NCBI GenBank assembly: GCA_017561715.1
Contig: JAFZBN010000015.1
Span: 1-64,000 of the forward strand
Reading direction: 5' to 3'
Source of the DNA: Clostridiales bacterium
GTDB lineage: Bacteria; Bacillota; Clostridia; Saccharofermentanales; Saccharofermentanaceae
DNA: 64,000 nt
In this document: one piece after another, positions 26,057 through 34,539 of the stretch
How the letters are laid out: each line of letters opens with the position of its first letter
Position numbering within the stretch: the first letter of the stretch is position 1
The notes under the pieces: generated by a model
The model's input: the letters and a program-made list of their open reading frames with translations, nothing else
What the model was told of the DNA's origin: nothing
Database searches by the model: none
Position numbers and translations under genes: made by a program

Positions 26057-27508
26057 TCAACCGAGATGGATCTTCGCTTCCGGATAGATGCTCTTGACCT
26101 TGTTCTTACCCTTCGTGACAAGACCCATAGCGAATGTCAAAGGACCGACACGACCGAGGAACATGACCGGTATGATCGCCAGCTGTCCCCATGTAGAGAA
26201 CTGCGGTGTCGCGGCCGAGGAAAGACCGACAGTACCAAAAGCAGAGGCTGATTCGAACAACAGATCCAGGAAGGTAAACTTTCCTTCCGCGATCAGATTT
26301 CTTTCCGTAACGGAGAGTACGCAGGTCAAAAGAAGCATCAACGAGAATCCGAGGACGAAGATCGTGATCGCACGCTGTACCGTCGATCTGGATACTCGAT
26401 GATTCATGATGACGATCTCGCTCTTTCCCGTCATGTCACATTTGACCGTGCTGATCAAAAGCGCGAAAGCCTGGACCTTAATACCACCACCGGTAGAACC
26501 TGCGCCTGCACCGATAAACATGAAGATGACACAAAGCACCTTGGTGCAATCCCGCATGGCCAGAAGATCGATCGAATTCATACCTGCCGTACGAAGAGAC
26601 ATGGACTGGAACAAAGAAGCATTGATCTTTTCCCCCCACGGAAGATTTCCGATCGTAAATCCGCTGTCATTCCCGAGCTCCATAAGAAGGATCAGAATGG
26701 TGCCTCCGACCAGAAGTCCGACTGTCATGAAGAATGCCAGACGGGTATGCAAATTGACATGAATGTTCGTTCTTTCCTTTTTGTCATGGTGGATAAGTGT
26801 TTTGATCTTTCTGATCGAATACTCGATCAGATCTTTCCAAACATGGAATCCGAGACCGCCGGAAAAGATCAGGAAAGTCGCTGTCAGCATGACGACCGTA
26901 TTCCCGTTATATGCCGTGAAACTGCAATACGGACCTGAAGCGGTATCACCGAAAATATCAAATCCGGCATTACAGAACGCGGAAACAGAAGAAAACAGGC
27001 CTTTGAACATACCGCTGGCATAGCCGTATTCAGGAACAAACTGCGTAGAAAACATAATGAAACCGATGAACTCGAATCCAAAGGTCATCATTACGATCGT
27101 CTTGAGAAGTCCTTTCAGTTCGGAAAAAGAAAAACTACCGGAGTTCTCCTGCGCCAGGACACGGGTCCTTACCGTAACTCTTCTTCGGAAAATGGTCACC
27201 GCAAACGAATAGATCGTAACAAGTCCGAGACCTCCGACCTGAATAAGCACCAGAAGGATACATCTTCCGAGAGTATTAAAGGTCGTAGCGGTATCACGAA
27301 CGATGAGGCCCGTCACACAGGTGGCTGAAACCGTTGTGAACAAAGAATCGAAGAATCCGATGCTTTCACCGGAATTCGTAACGAACGGAAGCATCAGGAG
27401 CAATGTCCCGATAGCCATAATAAGAAGGAAGCTGGCAACGATAACTCGAGCCGGACGTTCAAGCATCCATTCAACGATCTTTTTGGTCTTGCTTCTTCTG
27501 ACAAGCAT
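26057..27508 (-). CDS. potassium uptake channel subunit, TrkH/KtrB family
   Basis: The 483-residue membrane protein forms the ion-translocating part of a Trk/Ktr potassium system. Four pore-loop repeats of the family are recognisable: TVSATCVTGLIV, SSVSAFCNAGFDIFG, SMSLRTAGMNSID and SASAFGTVGLSSA, each with the selectivity-filter glycine. N- and C-terminal basic stretches face the cytoplasm. It starts directly at the base after the stop of the TrkA-type regulator (TAA followed by ATG), so expression is coupled. K+ rather than Na+ coupling details cannot be read from sequence. Confidence 0.94.
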   Translation of the reverse strand: MLVRRSKTKKIVEWMLERPARVIVASFLLIMAIGTLLLMLPFVTNSGESIGFFDSLFTTVSATCVTGLIVRDTATTFNTLGRCILLVLIQVGGLGLVTIYSFAVTIFRRRVTVRTRVLAQENSGSFSFSELKGLLKTIVMMTFGFEFIGFIMFSTQFVPEYGYASGMFKGLFSSVSAFCNAGFDIFGDTASGPYCSFTAYNGNTVVMLTATFLIFSGGLGFHVWKDLIEYSIRKIKTLIHHDKKERTNIHVNLHTRLAFFMTVGLLVGGTILILLMELGNDSGFTIGNLPWGEKINASLFQSMSLRTAGMNSIDLLAMRDCTKVLCVIFMFIGAGAGSTGGGIKVQAFALLISTVKCDMTGKSEIVIMNHRVSRSTVQRAITIFVLGFSLMLLLTCVLSVTERNLIAEGKFTFLDLLFESASAFGTVGLSSAATPQFSTWGQLAIIPVMFLGRVGPLTFAMGLVTKGKNKVKSIYPEAKIHLG

Positions 27509-28162
27509 TTAATGCACCATCGCTTTCCAGATCGCTTCAATATCCTTACGATCACAAACCATCATGATCTGGTCACCGGCATTCATAACGGTACTACCGA
27601 TAGGAGTGATCGTACCTCCGTCGGCACCCGCCATAACAACGACACGTGAACCGTGAATAAACTTATACTCGATCATTGACTTACCGCAGGCGTCAGATTT
27701 ATCGGAAAGGACGAACTCGATAAGTACGTGGTTGGAATTCTTGATACGGTGAACGATGCGAAGACCTTCGAAATCGATCTCCTGCTCGATCATGCTGGCA
27801 AGGATCTGTGTGCCCGAAAACGCACGATCGATACCGAAATGCTCCATGATATGGCGGTTCTTCGGGTTATTTACTCTCGCGATCGCTTTCGGAACACCAA
27901 GATGCTTCTTGGCGATCTGGCACGCGAGAAGGTTGGTCTCATCCTCATTGGTCAACGCGACGATCATCGACGCGTCTTTGCAGGCAACACTTAATACCGG
28001 ATAGGAAGATCCGTCACCGTTGATGACCTCGGAAACCTGAGTATCGGCAAACTTCTTCGCCGCATCGGGATCCTTATCGATGATGACGATCTTATCAGCC
28101 TGTTCCAATTCATGGATCAGATAATGAGCAAGTTTTCCGGCACCGACAATTACGATCTTCAT
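27509..28162 (-). CDS. potassium uptake regulatory subunit, TrkA/KtrA type
   Basis: The 217-residue cytoplasmic protein gates the TrkH/KtrB channel in response to nucleotide binding. It has an RCK N-terminal Rossmann domain with a canonical MKIVIVGAGKLAHYL glycine loop and the acidic residue in VIIDKDP, then VINGDGSSYPVL and VALTNEDETNLLACQIAKK. The C-terminal RCK_C domain spans about 140-217. It abuts trkH with no gap and follows a second RCK protein by 16 bases. Assignment is secure; the choice between trkA and ktrA naming is not. Confidence 0.94.
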   Translation of the reverse strand: MKIVIVGAGKLAHYLIHELEQADKIVIIDKDPDAAKKFADTQVSEVINGDGSSYPVLSVACKDASMIVALTNEDETNLLACQIAKKHLGVPKAIARVNNPKNRHIMEHFGIDRAFSGTQILASMIEQEIDFEGLRIVHRIKNSNHVLIEFVLSDKSDACGKSMIEYKFIHGSRVVVMAGADGGTITPIGSTVMNAGDQIMMVCDRKDIEAIWKAMVH

Positions 28163-28178
28163 ATGAACACCTGACTGA

Positions 28179-28808
28179 TCAGACCTTCTTTTCGGCCAGG
28201 ATCAGCTTATCTCCCTTCTCCAGTTTCATGCTCGGAAGCGTCGTCATAAACGCATCATGACGAACGATACCGAAGATATGTCTTCCCTCGGTATCCTCAA
28301 CATCACGGATCTTCGCGCCTACGAAACTATCCTCGATATCAAGGATCGTGAACGCGATGCTGTTACCGAAGATATTGGACATGCACTGTCCGGTATAATC
28401 TTCTTTCTTTACCTTACCGTCGATCGCTCGCATAAAGGCGTCGGCAGTCAGAACGGTAGACGATATAGAAAGGAAACCTGCGTCATCAAACAGATGATAA
28501 TCCTGAGAAGCAAATACTCTCGTGATTACACTCTTTACGCCGAAAATATCTCTCGCGATCTCGGACGCCATAAGATTCTGATTCTCACTGTCACTCATCG
28601 CGCAGACGATATCCATAGAGCCGATATCGGCCTCTTTGAGGACATCGATATCGATAATGATACCGTTGATCGTTAAAACACCTAAACTGTACTGCTGTTC
28701 GATTTCCTGCGCTCTCGGATCGACAAGTACACAAGTATGGCCTTTTTCGATCAAACGCTTCATCAGGAAGATACTAGAGCGCGAAGCACCCAGAATCATT
28801 ATCTGCAT
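28179..28808 (-). CDS. second RCK/TrkA-type protein with atypical nucleotide loop
   Basis: This 209-residue protein has the same RCK_N plus RCK_C layout as its neighbour. Its glycine loop reads MQIMILGASRSSIFLMKRL: the second and third glycines of GxGxxG are replaced by Ser. The acidic residue in VLVDPRA and the CAMSDSENQNLMASEIA helix are kept. It may bind nucleotide weakly or act as a paired regulatory partner in a hetero-octameric gating ring. It is 16 bases upstream of the canonical TrkA and 21 bases downstream of the methyltransferase gene. Confidence 0.9.
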   Translation of the reverse strand: MQIMILGASRSSIFLMKRLIEKGHTCVLVDPRAQEIEQQYSLGVLTINGIIIDIDVLKEADIGSMDIVCAMSDSENQNLMASEIARDIFGVKSVITRVFASQDYHLFDDAGFLSISSTVLTADAFMRAIDGKVKKEDYTGQCMSNIFGNSIAFTILDIEDSFVGAKIRDVEDTEGRHIFGIVRHDAFMTTLPSMKLEKGDKLILAEKKV

Positions 28809-28829
28809 GAAAACAGCCTCCCGTAATAA

Positions 28830-29633
28830 TCAGTTATCCGGCGAAAACGCCAGCAAATAGCCCAAAATCGATGCTGCCGAAGCCGCGTTCAGGGATTCTG
28901 CCTTACCCGGCATCGGTATCTTTATCAGTATATCACAACAAGAAGAAGTCAACTCCGATAATCCGTTGGCTTCATTTCCGATCCAAAGCGCGGAACTTTT
29001 CGGGAAGGACGTTTCGCGAAGGTCATTTCCCTTAAGGTGCGCTCCGATCGAAGGGATCTTATGAGATTTCAGTTCGTCAAAGATCGCCTGACTGTCGGAA
29101 TACGAAATAAGCGGGATATGAAAACACGATCCCATAGACGCGCGAAGGACTTTTTCATTATACGGATCCACGGAATCCTCCGTGAAAAGCACCGCCGTAT
29201 AATCAAATGCGTCCGCCATGCGTATGACCGTTCCCATATTCCCGGGATCCTGAAGATGCTCGAGCACGATATATCTGCTCTTCCCTTCTTCATACGGAAA
29301 AGCACCGGAATGGTCAGGAGTTGACACAACAAGCGCCATACCCTGGGGATTCATCGTGGAAGAAAGCTTATTGAACAGAGGTTCTGACAGCACGACAATA
29401 TCCGCGCTGCCGACACAAGGGAAGCTCTTCGTCCATCTGTCGATCAGTGCTTCTTCTCCGCTTCGAAGAATGACCGTTTCCGGAATAAGTCCGCTTTTTA
29501 AGGCATCTTCACATAAGCGCAAACCCTCGATAAAGACCTTTCCCTGTGTCCGCGCGACCTTACGGTCGTGCAGGGCAGCAAGTGATCGGTATCGAGGGTT
29601 TTCTTTGCTTTTTATCTCGAAATAGCGCTCCAC
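28830..29633 (-). CDS. TrmH/SpoU-family RNA 2'-O-methyltransferase
   Basis: It should methylate a ribose in rRNA or tRNA using S-adenosylmethionine. The SPOUT motifs are clear: ENPRYRSL and EGLRLCEDAL of the N-terminal substrate-binding domain, then LEHLQDPGNMGTVIRMADAF, ALWIGNEANGLS and IPMPGKAESLNAASAASIL of the knotted catalytic domain. The frame is open further upstream into rplT, but I choose GTG 29633 (267 residues): this gives the usual ~260-residue length and a seven-base gap after rplT. No strong ribosome site precedes it, so coupling to rplT translation is likely. The exact target is unknown. Confidence 0.9.
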   Translation of the reverse strand: MERYFEIKSKENPRYRSLAALHDRKVARTQGKVFIEGLRLCEDALKSGLIPETVILRSGEEALIDRWTKSFPCVGSADIVVLSEPLFNKLSSTMNPQGMALVVSTPDHSGAFPYEEGKSRYIVLEHLQDPGNMGTVIRMADAFDYTAVLFTEDSVDPYNEKVLRASMGSCFHIPLISYSDSQAIFDELKSHKIPSIGAHLKGNDLRETSFPKSSALWIGNEANGLSELTSSCCDILIKIPMPGKAESLNAASAASILGYLLAFSPDN

Positions 29634-29640
29634 GAAAGAA

Positions 29641-29994
29641 TCAAAGAGCGTTCTTCGCCTGCTCGCAGAGTGCAGCAAATCCGTTCGGATCAGTGATAGC
29701 GATGTCAGACAGAACCTTACGGTCGAGGGCAATGTTAGCCTTCTTCAGACCGTTCATGAAACGGCTGTAGGACATACCGTTTACACGGCAAGCAGCGTTG
29801 ATACGCTGGATCCACAGTTTTCTGAAATCTCTCTTCTTAGCCTTTCTGTCACGGTAAGCATAAGTACCGGACTTCATTACCTGCTGGTTAGCAACCTTAA
29901 ACAGCTTGCTCTTGTGGCCGAAGTAACCCTTAGCCTGCTTCAAAATCTTATGATGACGCGCTCTTGTACGCATACCTCTTTTTACTCTGGACAT
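29641..29994 (-). CDS. rplT: 50S ribosomal protein L20
   Basis: The 117-residue protein is essential early in 50S assembly and, in Firmicutes and Proteobacteria, represses its own operon. The highly basic N-terminus [19 protein letters not shown] and the [20 protein letters not shown] and [13 protein letters not shown] segments are diagnostic. The start has GGGAGG upstream. It is third in the infC-rpmI-rplT operon; a leader attenuator before infC is the likely place of feedback. Confidence 0.98.
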   Translation of the reverse strand: MSRVKRGMRTRARHHKILKQAKGYFGHKSKLFKVANQQVMKSGTYAYRDRKAKKRDFRKLWIQRINAACRVNGMSYSRFMNGLKKANIALDRKVLSDIAITDPNGFAALCEQAKNAL

Positions 29995-30042
29995 GGTATT
30001 AATCCTCCCTTAAAATCTTACTTTTCAAATCACCGGGTCCGA

Positions 30043-30240
30043 TTATTTATACGGAACCATTGTCTTGATGACCTTCGCATTAGCTGCGGAGCAAACTGCA
30101 GTATGACGAAGATGTCTCATTCTCTTGCTAGGTCTCTTGCTCAAGATGTGGCGACGGAAAGCCTGGGAGTAAAGAACCTTACCGGTACCCGTTACCTTAA
30201 ATCTTTTCTTAGATGAACTGTGTGTTTTCTGCTTAGGCAT
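30043..30240 (-). CDS. rpmI: 50S ribosomal protein L35
   Basis: This 65-residue basic protein begins [20 protein letters not shown] and has the [17 protein letters not shown] region typical of L35. An AGGAGG-like site precedes the start. It sits between infC (25-base gap) and rplT (48-base gap), the conserved bacterial order. Confidence 0.98.
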   Translation of the reverse strand: MPKQKTHSSSKKRFKVTGTGKVLYSQAFRRHILSKRPSKRMRHLRHTAVCSAANAKVIKTMVPYK

Positions 30241-30265
30241 GTTTCTATTTCCTCCTTATTCACAA

Positions 30266-30787
30266 TCAGTTTTTCTTTGGAGCCAAGAACATAACCATAT
30301 TCCTGCCCTCGATCTTTGCCGGCTTGTCGATCTGGCCGACCTCTGCGCACAATGACGCAAACTTTTCCATTACAGCGTAACCCTGGTTCTGGTAAGCCAT
30401 CTCACGGCCACGGAACTTTACGATTACTTTTACTCGGTTTCCATCCTTAAGGAAACGGCATGCGTTCTTCGTCTTGACATTCAGGTCGTGATCTTCGGTC
30501 GTAAGCTTCATGCCGACTTCCTTCGTCTCGATCACTTTCTGATTCTTACGGGCTTCCTTCTCACGCTTAGCCTGCTCGAACAGATACTTTCCGTAATCCA
30601 TTACCTTGCAGACCGGGTTGTCAGGGTTATTTGCGATCAGTACAAGATCGAGTCCTGCAAGATCCGCGGCCTTTCTGGCCTGCTCGATCGGAACGATACC
30701 GACCATCGTACCATCTGCATCAATCAATCGCACCTTCTCAAAACGAATCTCTTCGTTGATCGGCTGCCCATTATTCTGTCTGGCGAT
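30266..30787 (-). CDS. infC: translation initiation factor IF-3, ATC start codon
   Basis: IF-3 binds the 30S subunit, blocks premature 50S joining and checks the start codon. No ATG is available near the conserved N-terminus NNGQPINEEIRFEKVRLI. An AAGGAGGT ribosome site lies eight bases before an ATC codon at 30787, which would give 173 residues, the usual Bacillus-type length. infC genes commonly use AUU, AUC or AUA, letting IF-3 repress its own translation. The two IF-3 domains are complete, with YGKYLFEQAKREKEARKNQK linking them and VKFRGREMAYQNQG in the C-terminal domain. A GTG further upstream (30856) would overlap the attenuator and is less likely. Confidence 0.96.
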   Translation of the reverse strand: MARQNNGQPINEEIRFEKVRLIDADGTMVGIVPIEQARKAADLAGLDLVLIANNPDNPVCKVMDYGKYLFEQAKREKEARKNQKVIETKEVGMKLTTEDHDLNVKTKNACRFLKDGNRVKVIVKFRGREMAYQNQGYAVMEKFASLCAEVGQIDKPAKIEGRNMVMFLAPKKN

Positions 30788-30928
30788 AAGAACCCACCTC
30801 CTTAAAATCAAAAACGGAGCGAAACTCTCCCGCTTCACTCCGTCAAAACTTACCATTCAATAAGCCACATTAGTGAACCTCTTCATCGGAACTTGAGGTG
30901 AGAAGCGGAAACTCCTACTTGCTGTAAC
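30788..30928 (-). promoter_or_regulatory. infC-rpmI-rplT leader, L20-type attenuator
   Basis: About 140 bases of leader precede infC. They include a stem-loop with a T run just before the ribosome site, and several upstream segments that could pair with it. This matches the arrangement of L20 leaders in Firmicutes, where L20 binding favours termination. The exact L20-binding fold was not modelled. Confidence 0.7.
30814..30843 (-). terminator. attenuator stem-loop in the infC leader
   Basis: On the minus strand ACGGAGTGAAG pairs with TTTCGCTCCGT (two G-U pairs) around eight bases, followed by TTTTTGATTTT. It ends 18 bases before the infC ribosome site. Confidence 0.82.
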
Positions 30929-30934
30929 TTCAAC

Positions 30935-30963
30935 ATAATAACTATTAGAAAAGTACTTGTCAA
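30935..30963 (-). promoter_or_regulatory. promoter of the infC operon
   Basis: On the minus strand a perfect TTGACA and a TATTAT are separated by exactly 17 bases. Transcription should start near 30928. Confidence 0.92.
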
Positions 30964-31037
30964 GCACAATTTCTTATTTTTTCAACCTTTTCGGCGCTTT
31001 TTCATCATACCATAAGTCAGCCGATAAACATATATGC

Positions 31038-31043
31038 TATAAT
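31038..31043 (+). promoter_or_regulatory. TATAAT -10 element of the aminotransferase gene
   Basis: A perfect TATAAT lies 41 bases before the start codon. No good -35 hexamer lies 16-18 bases upstream, so activator help or a different -35 is possible. Confidence 0.6.
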
Positions 31044-31083
31044 CGCTTATATCTAATTTCGAAAGTAAAAGGAAGTGGACGAC

Positions 31084-32259
31084 ATGATCTCTAAAGAAAT
31101 AGAAAGCAAGATCTCCGGCGGTTCCCTGATCCGCAAAATGTTTGACGAGGGCGCACGCCTGAAGAAGATCTACGGAGATGATAAAGTATTCGACTTTTCC
31201 ATCGGCAACCCGGACCTCGAGCCGCCGAAGGAAGTAAAAGACGCATTGATCGAACTTGCCAACGCGGACATCCCGGGCATGCACGGTTATATGGCAAATG
31301 CCGGTTATCCGGAAACAAGACAGGCGATCGCGGATAAGCTTTCCGCCGAAAGCGGACTTAAGATCGGTATCGATTCGATCTGCATGACATGCGGTGCCGC
31401 TTCCGGTATGAACAACATCCTTCGTGCCATTATCGAACCCGGCGACGAGATCATCCTTCTTGCTCCTTTCTTCCTTGAGTACCTGAACTATATCAGCAAC
31501 GTCAAGGGTGTTCCGGTCATCGTAAACACAGATCCGGATACATTCCTTCCGATCGCTTCCGAGATCGAAAAGGCGATCACTCCGAAAACAAAGGCGATCA
31601 TCATCAACTCTCCGAACAACCCGAGCTGCGCGATCTACCCGAAGGAAGTCCTCGATGAGCTGAATGCGCTTTTCAAGAAGCAGGATCACGTGATCCACGT
31701 TATCTCCGATGAGCCGTACATCGATCTGGCATATGACGGAATGAAGGTTCCTTCTTCCCTGGCCTCTTTCGACGACCTGATCGTCTGCTTCTCCTGGAGT
31801 AAATCCCTTTCTCTTCCGGGCGAGCGTATCGGTTACACATGTGTCAGCCCGAAGCATGCCGATTTTGAGCTTCTGACACAGGCTCTCGTTCTCTGCAACC
31901 GTATCCTCGGTGCCGTAAACGCGCCTGCCCTGATGCAGCGTGTCGTTGCCAAAGCTCTGAACGCGAAGGTCGATGTTCCGAACTACGAAAGAAGAAGAAA
32001 CGAACTTTACAACATCATCACCGAAGCCGGCTTTACCTGCACCAAGCCGCAGGGCGCTCTTTATCTGTTCATGAAGACACCGATCGATGATACGAAGTTC
32101 TGCGAAGTCTGCGCGAAGTACAATGTCCTGGTCGTTCCGGGATCTGCGTTCAAGCGTGAGGGCTATGTAAGACTCGCCTTCTGCGTATCCGAGAAAACGA
32201 TCCTCGGTTCTAAGGACGCTTTTGAAGCGATCGCGAAAGAACTCGGCCTGAAGGCCTGA
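31084..32259 (+). CDS. PLP-dependent class I/II aminotransferase (aspartate aminotransferase-like)
   Basis: This 391-residue cytoplasmic enzyme moves amino groups between amino acids and 2-oxo acids. Fold-type I features are visible: FSIGNPDLEPP for substrate binding, CMTCGAASGMNNILRAI, INSPNNPSCAIYPKE, ISDEPYIDLAYDG, and the PLP lysine in SWSKSLSLPGERIGY. I prefer ATG 31084 with AAAGGAAG eight bases upstream over the in-frame GTG at 31075, which lies within that ribosome site. The substrate cannot be fixed from sequence. It is one of only four plus-strand genes and is monocistronic. Confidence 0.93.
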   Translation: MISKEIESKISGGSLIRKMFDEGARLKKIYGDDKVFDFSIGNPDLEPPKEVKDALIELANADIPGMHGYMANAGYPETRQAIADKLSAESGLKIGIDSICMTCGAASGMNNILRAIIEPGDEIILLAPFFLEYLNYISNVKGVPVIVNTDPDTFLPIASEIEKAITPKTKAIIINSPNNPSCAIYPKEVLDELNALFKKQDHVIHVISDEPYIDLAYDGMKVPSSLASFDDLIVCFSWSKSLSLPGERIGYTCVSPKHADFELLTQALVLCNRILGAVNAPALMQRVVAKALNAKVDVPNYERRRNELYNIITEAGFTCTKPQGALYLFMKTPIDDTKFCEVCAKYNVLVVPGSAFKREGYVRLAFCVSEKTILGSKDAFEAIAKELGLKA

Positions 32260-32277
32260 TCAAAGATCCGAGACGGA

Positions 32278-32931
32278 TCACACCTTAGGGGTAACGATAA
32301 CGAGCATGGTTCCGGACTTCTGTTCGAAACCGTGCTCTTTTTCTGTCATATCAAATTCATTGCTGACCGTAAGGGAGCTTCCGGAAATGATGTCACGGCA
32401 ATCAAGTTTATACTTCATGCCAAAGGTGGAAACACCTTTCGAGCCCTTTCCGAGCGGGATAAGGGAGCACGTGATCGTTTCTTTTACAAGCTCATCAGGG
32501 ATTACGAAGCGAAAAGCACCGACGATGGGAAACACCCACGTCTCACCGTCTGTCGCGGTAATATCATATCCTTCTTCCTTCAGACGCATCGTCAAAAGAA
32601 GATTGGACATCACATGATCGGGGCGTCCCATGAGAGACGTCACGAAGAGGATCTTTTTGTCTTTGGAAACACTCGTTAAACAAAGCTCGGAATCCGTCAT
32701 GTCCTTTTCAACGGGAAAGAGCTTATGGGAAACATTCTTTTCCTTAAGCCAGGAAACGGTCTCCGGCGCGATGGAATCCATATCGCCCCATACGGTACCC
32801 GGAACGATATCGTACGGTAGAAGCGAATCGGCGCCGCTGTCGGCACAGATGATCTCCTCTGCGTTACGAAGGATCGGAAGGATCGGCAGAAGATTCTTAT
32901 TCGGACCTCCCGCGATTACGACAATGCACAT
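32278..32931 (-). CDS. thiN: thiamine pyrophosphokinase
   Basis: It transfers pyrophosphate from ATP to thiamine, giving thiamine diphosphate, for salvage. The 217-residue protein has the family motifs CADSGADSLL, VWGDMDSI, VEKDMTDSELCL and GRPDHVMSNLLL. It overlaps the end of rpe by 16 bases and is the last gene of the long minus-strand array; rsgA-rpe-thiN is a conserved Firmicutes order. No clear terminator follows its stop, 19 bases from the convergent aminotransferase stop. Confidence 0.95.
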   Translation of the reverse strand: MCIVVIAGGPNKNLLPILPILRNAEEIICADSGADSLLPYDIVPGTVWGDMDSIAPETVSWLKEKNVSHKLFPVEKDMTDSELCLTSVSKDKKILFVTSLMGRPDHVMSNLLLTMRLKEEGYDITATDGETWVFPIVGAFRFVIPDELVKETITCSLIPLGKGSKGVSTFGMKYKLDCRDIISGSSLTVSNEFDMTEKEHGFEQKSGTMLVIVTPKV

Positions 32932-33575
32932 GTGAGAAGTTCCTTTACCGCGGAAGAGTGATCGGAATTCGAGAATACCCTGGAGCCCGCGACAAGATAG
33001 CTCGCGCCTGCCTTTACGACAAGAGGCGCCGTTTCGTCGCAGATACCGCCGTCAACGGAAATGACCGTATCCGCGTTATTCTCGTCAATGATCCTGCGGA
33101 CCGCCGCGATCCTGTCCAGAGATTCTGTCATGAAATGCTGGCCCCCGAAACCCGGACGGACAGACATGACGAGGACGAGATCGCACTTTGTAACATACGG
33201 AAAGACCTTTTCGATCGGAGTATCCGGATGGATCGAGATACCTGCTCTTTTTCCGAGAGCACGGATCGCCGCGATCGCCTGATCCGGATCTTCCACTGTC
33301 TCGACATGGAATGTGAGCATGTCGGCACCGGCGTCTGCAAAAGGCTTAAAGAAATCCATCGGATTGGTCACCATCAGGTGAACATCGAAGATCATATTCG
33401 TGTTTTTACGGATCGACTCAACAACAGGAACACCGAAGGTAAGATTCGGCACATAGTGTCCGTCCATAACATCGATATGCAGATAGGACGTCGCTTTCTC
33501 CACTTCTTTGATCTCTTCGTTGAGACGGCCACAGTCAGCAGCCAGTATGGATGGTGCGATCACCACGTCATTCAT
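32916..33575 (-). CDS. rpe: ribulose-phosphate 3-epimerase
   Basis: It interconverts ribulose 5-phosphate and xylulose 5-phosphate in the pentose phosphate pathway. The 219-residue TIM barrel has APSILAADCGRLNEEI, the metal and catalytic motif HIDVMDGHYVPNLTFG, FDVHLMVTNP, VMSVRPGFGGQHF and ISVDGGICDETA. It begins one base after rsgA ends and overlaps thiN by 16, so the three are translationally coupled. Confidence 0.97.
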   Translation of the reverse strand: MNDVVIAPSILAADCGRLNEEIKEVEKATSYLHIDVMDGHYVPNLTFGVPVVESIRKNTNMIFDVHLMVTNPMDFFKPFADAGADMLTFHVETVEDPDQAIAAIRALGKRAGISIHPDTPIEKVFPYVTKCDLVLVMSVRPGFGGQHFMTESLDRIAAVRRIIDENNADTVISVDGGICDETAPLVVKAGASYLVAGSRVFSNSDHSSAVKELLTCALS

Positions 33576-33576
33576 T

Positions 33577-34494
33577 TTACAGACCTTCCTTCTTTTTCCC
33601 GTATTTTTTCGAGTTCTCTTTTATTATATCCAAAAACTCGCGATAACGCGCAAGTCTTCCTTCTGAAATTCCGCTTTCTTCCACGGCGCACCCGAGTTCC
33701 CCGTTATGGCGACAGTCAAGGAATCGGCACTTGCCGGAGATCGCCATAAGTTCCGGGTAACCTCCGATCAGATCCTCTTCCTCGATACCGATCCTGTCGA
33801 CTTCCAAAGAAGAAAAGCCGGGTGTATCGATCAGGAATCCGCCTTCGAACGGAAAAAGCTCGACATGTCTTGTCGTGTGCTTACCTCTTCTCAATCTCTC
33901 ACTGATATCGCCCACTTCGATATGATCCATTCCGGTAAGACGATGGCATAACGTGGATTTACCCACCCCGGACTGACCGGCGATACCGACGGTATTTCCT
34001 TCAAAGATCTCTCTGATCTGTTCTTTCGGAAGCATCGTCTCTACGGATGTCTCGACAACTTTGAAACCGGCATTCTCGTACTCGTTCTTTAAAGCGTCCG
34101 CCTTTTCTCTCGAAAGATCCGTCTTTGTCAGCCAGACGATCGGCTTGATACCGAGTTTCGCGCTTAAGATCAAAAGCTTGTCGAGAAGCTTTAGATCCGG
34201 CTGTGGCTCACAAGTGGATACAGCAATGATCAGCACGTCGATATTGGCGACGCTCGGACGGATCAGCGCGTTTCTTCTTTCCTTGATGGAAACGATCGTA
34301 TACGGAATATCCGGGTCGCCCGAAGGCTCGATGTCGCAAAAGTCGCCCACCGTAGGTGTTATCTTGCTCTTACGGAAGATTCCGCGCGGCTTTGCGAGTA
34401 CAGATCCTCCGTTTTCCAGAAGGATCGTGTATTCACCGCCAACACCTTTGGTGATGCGTCCATGGTTCTTTTGCTTAGTAGAATCCGACGTAAT
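33577..34494 (-). CDS. rsgA: ribosome small subunit-dependent GTPase A; probable ATT start
   Basis: RsgA is a circularly permuted GTPase that acts late in 30S assembly. Motifs appear in permuted order: TKTD (G4), GQSGVGKST (G1), DTPGFSS (G3), then the zinc motif CRFLDCRHNGELGC. The first ATG/GTG/TTG codon in frame is GTG 34350, but it would remove the conserved OB-fold (GRITKGVGGEYTILL, PRGIFRKSKITPTVGD). That sequence is intact upstream and in frame back to a TGA at 34530. The best candidate is ATT at 34494, with GAGG eight bases upstream, giving 305 residues, the normal length. A sequencing frameshift is the main alternative, since an ATG lies out of frame at 34460-34462. Confidence 0.88.
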   Translation of the reverse strand: MTSDSTKQKNHGRITKGVGGEYTILLENGGSVLAKPRGIFRKSKITPTVGDFCDIEPSGDPDIPYTIVSIKERRNALIRPSVANIDVLIIAVSTCEPQPDLKLLDKLLILSAKLGIKPIVWLTKTDLSREKADALKNEYENAGFKVVETSVETMLPKEQIREIFEGNTVGIAGQSGVGKSTLCHRLTGMDHIEVGDISERLRRGKHTTRHVELFPFEGGFLIDTPGFSSLEVDRIGIEEEDLIGGYPELMAISGKCRFLDCRHNGELGCAVEESGISEGRLARYREFLDIIKENSKKYGKKKEGL

Positions 34495-34539
34495 ACCCCT
34501 AGCCTCGTTTCTAATGATCGTTCGTATTCAGACTTACCG

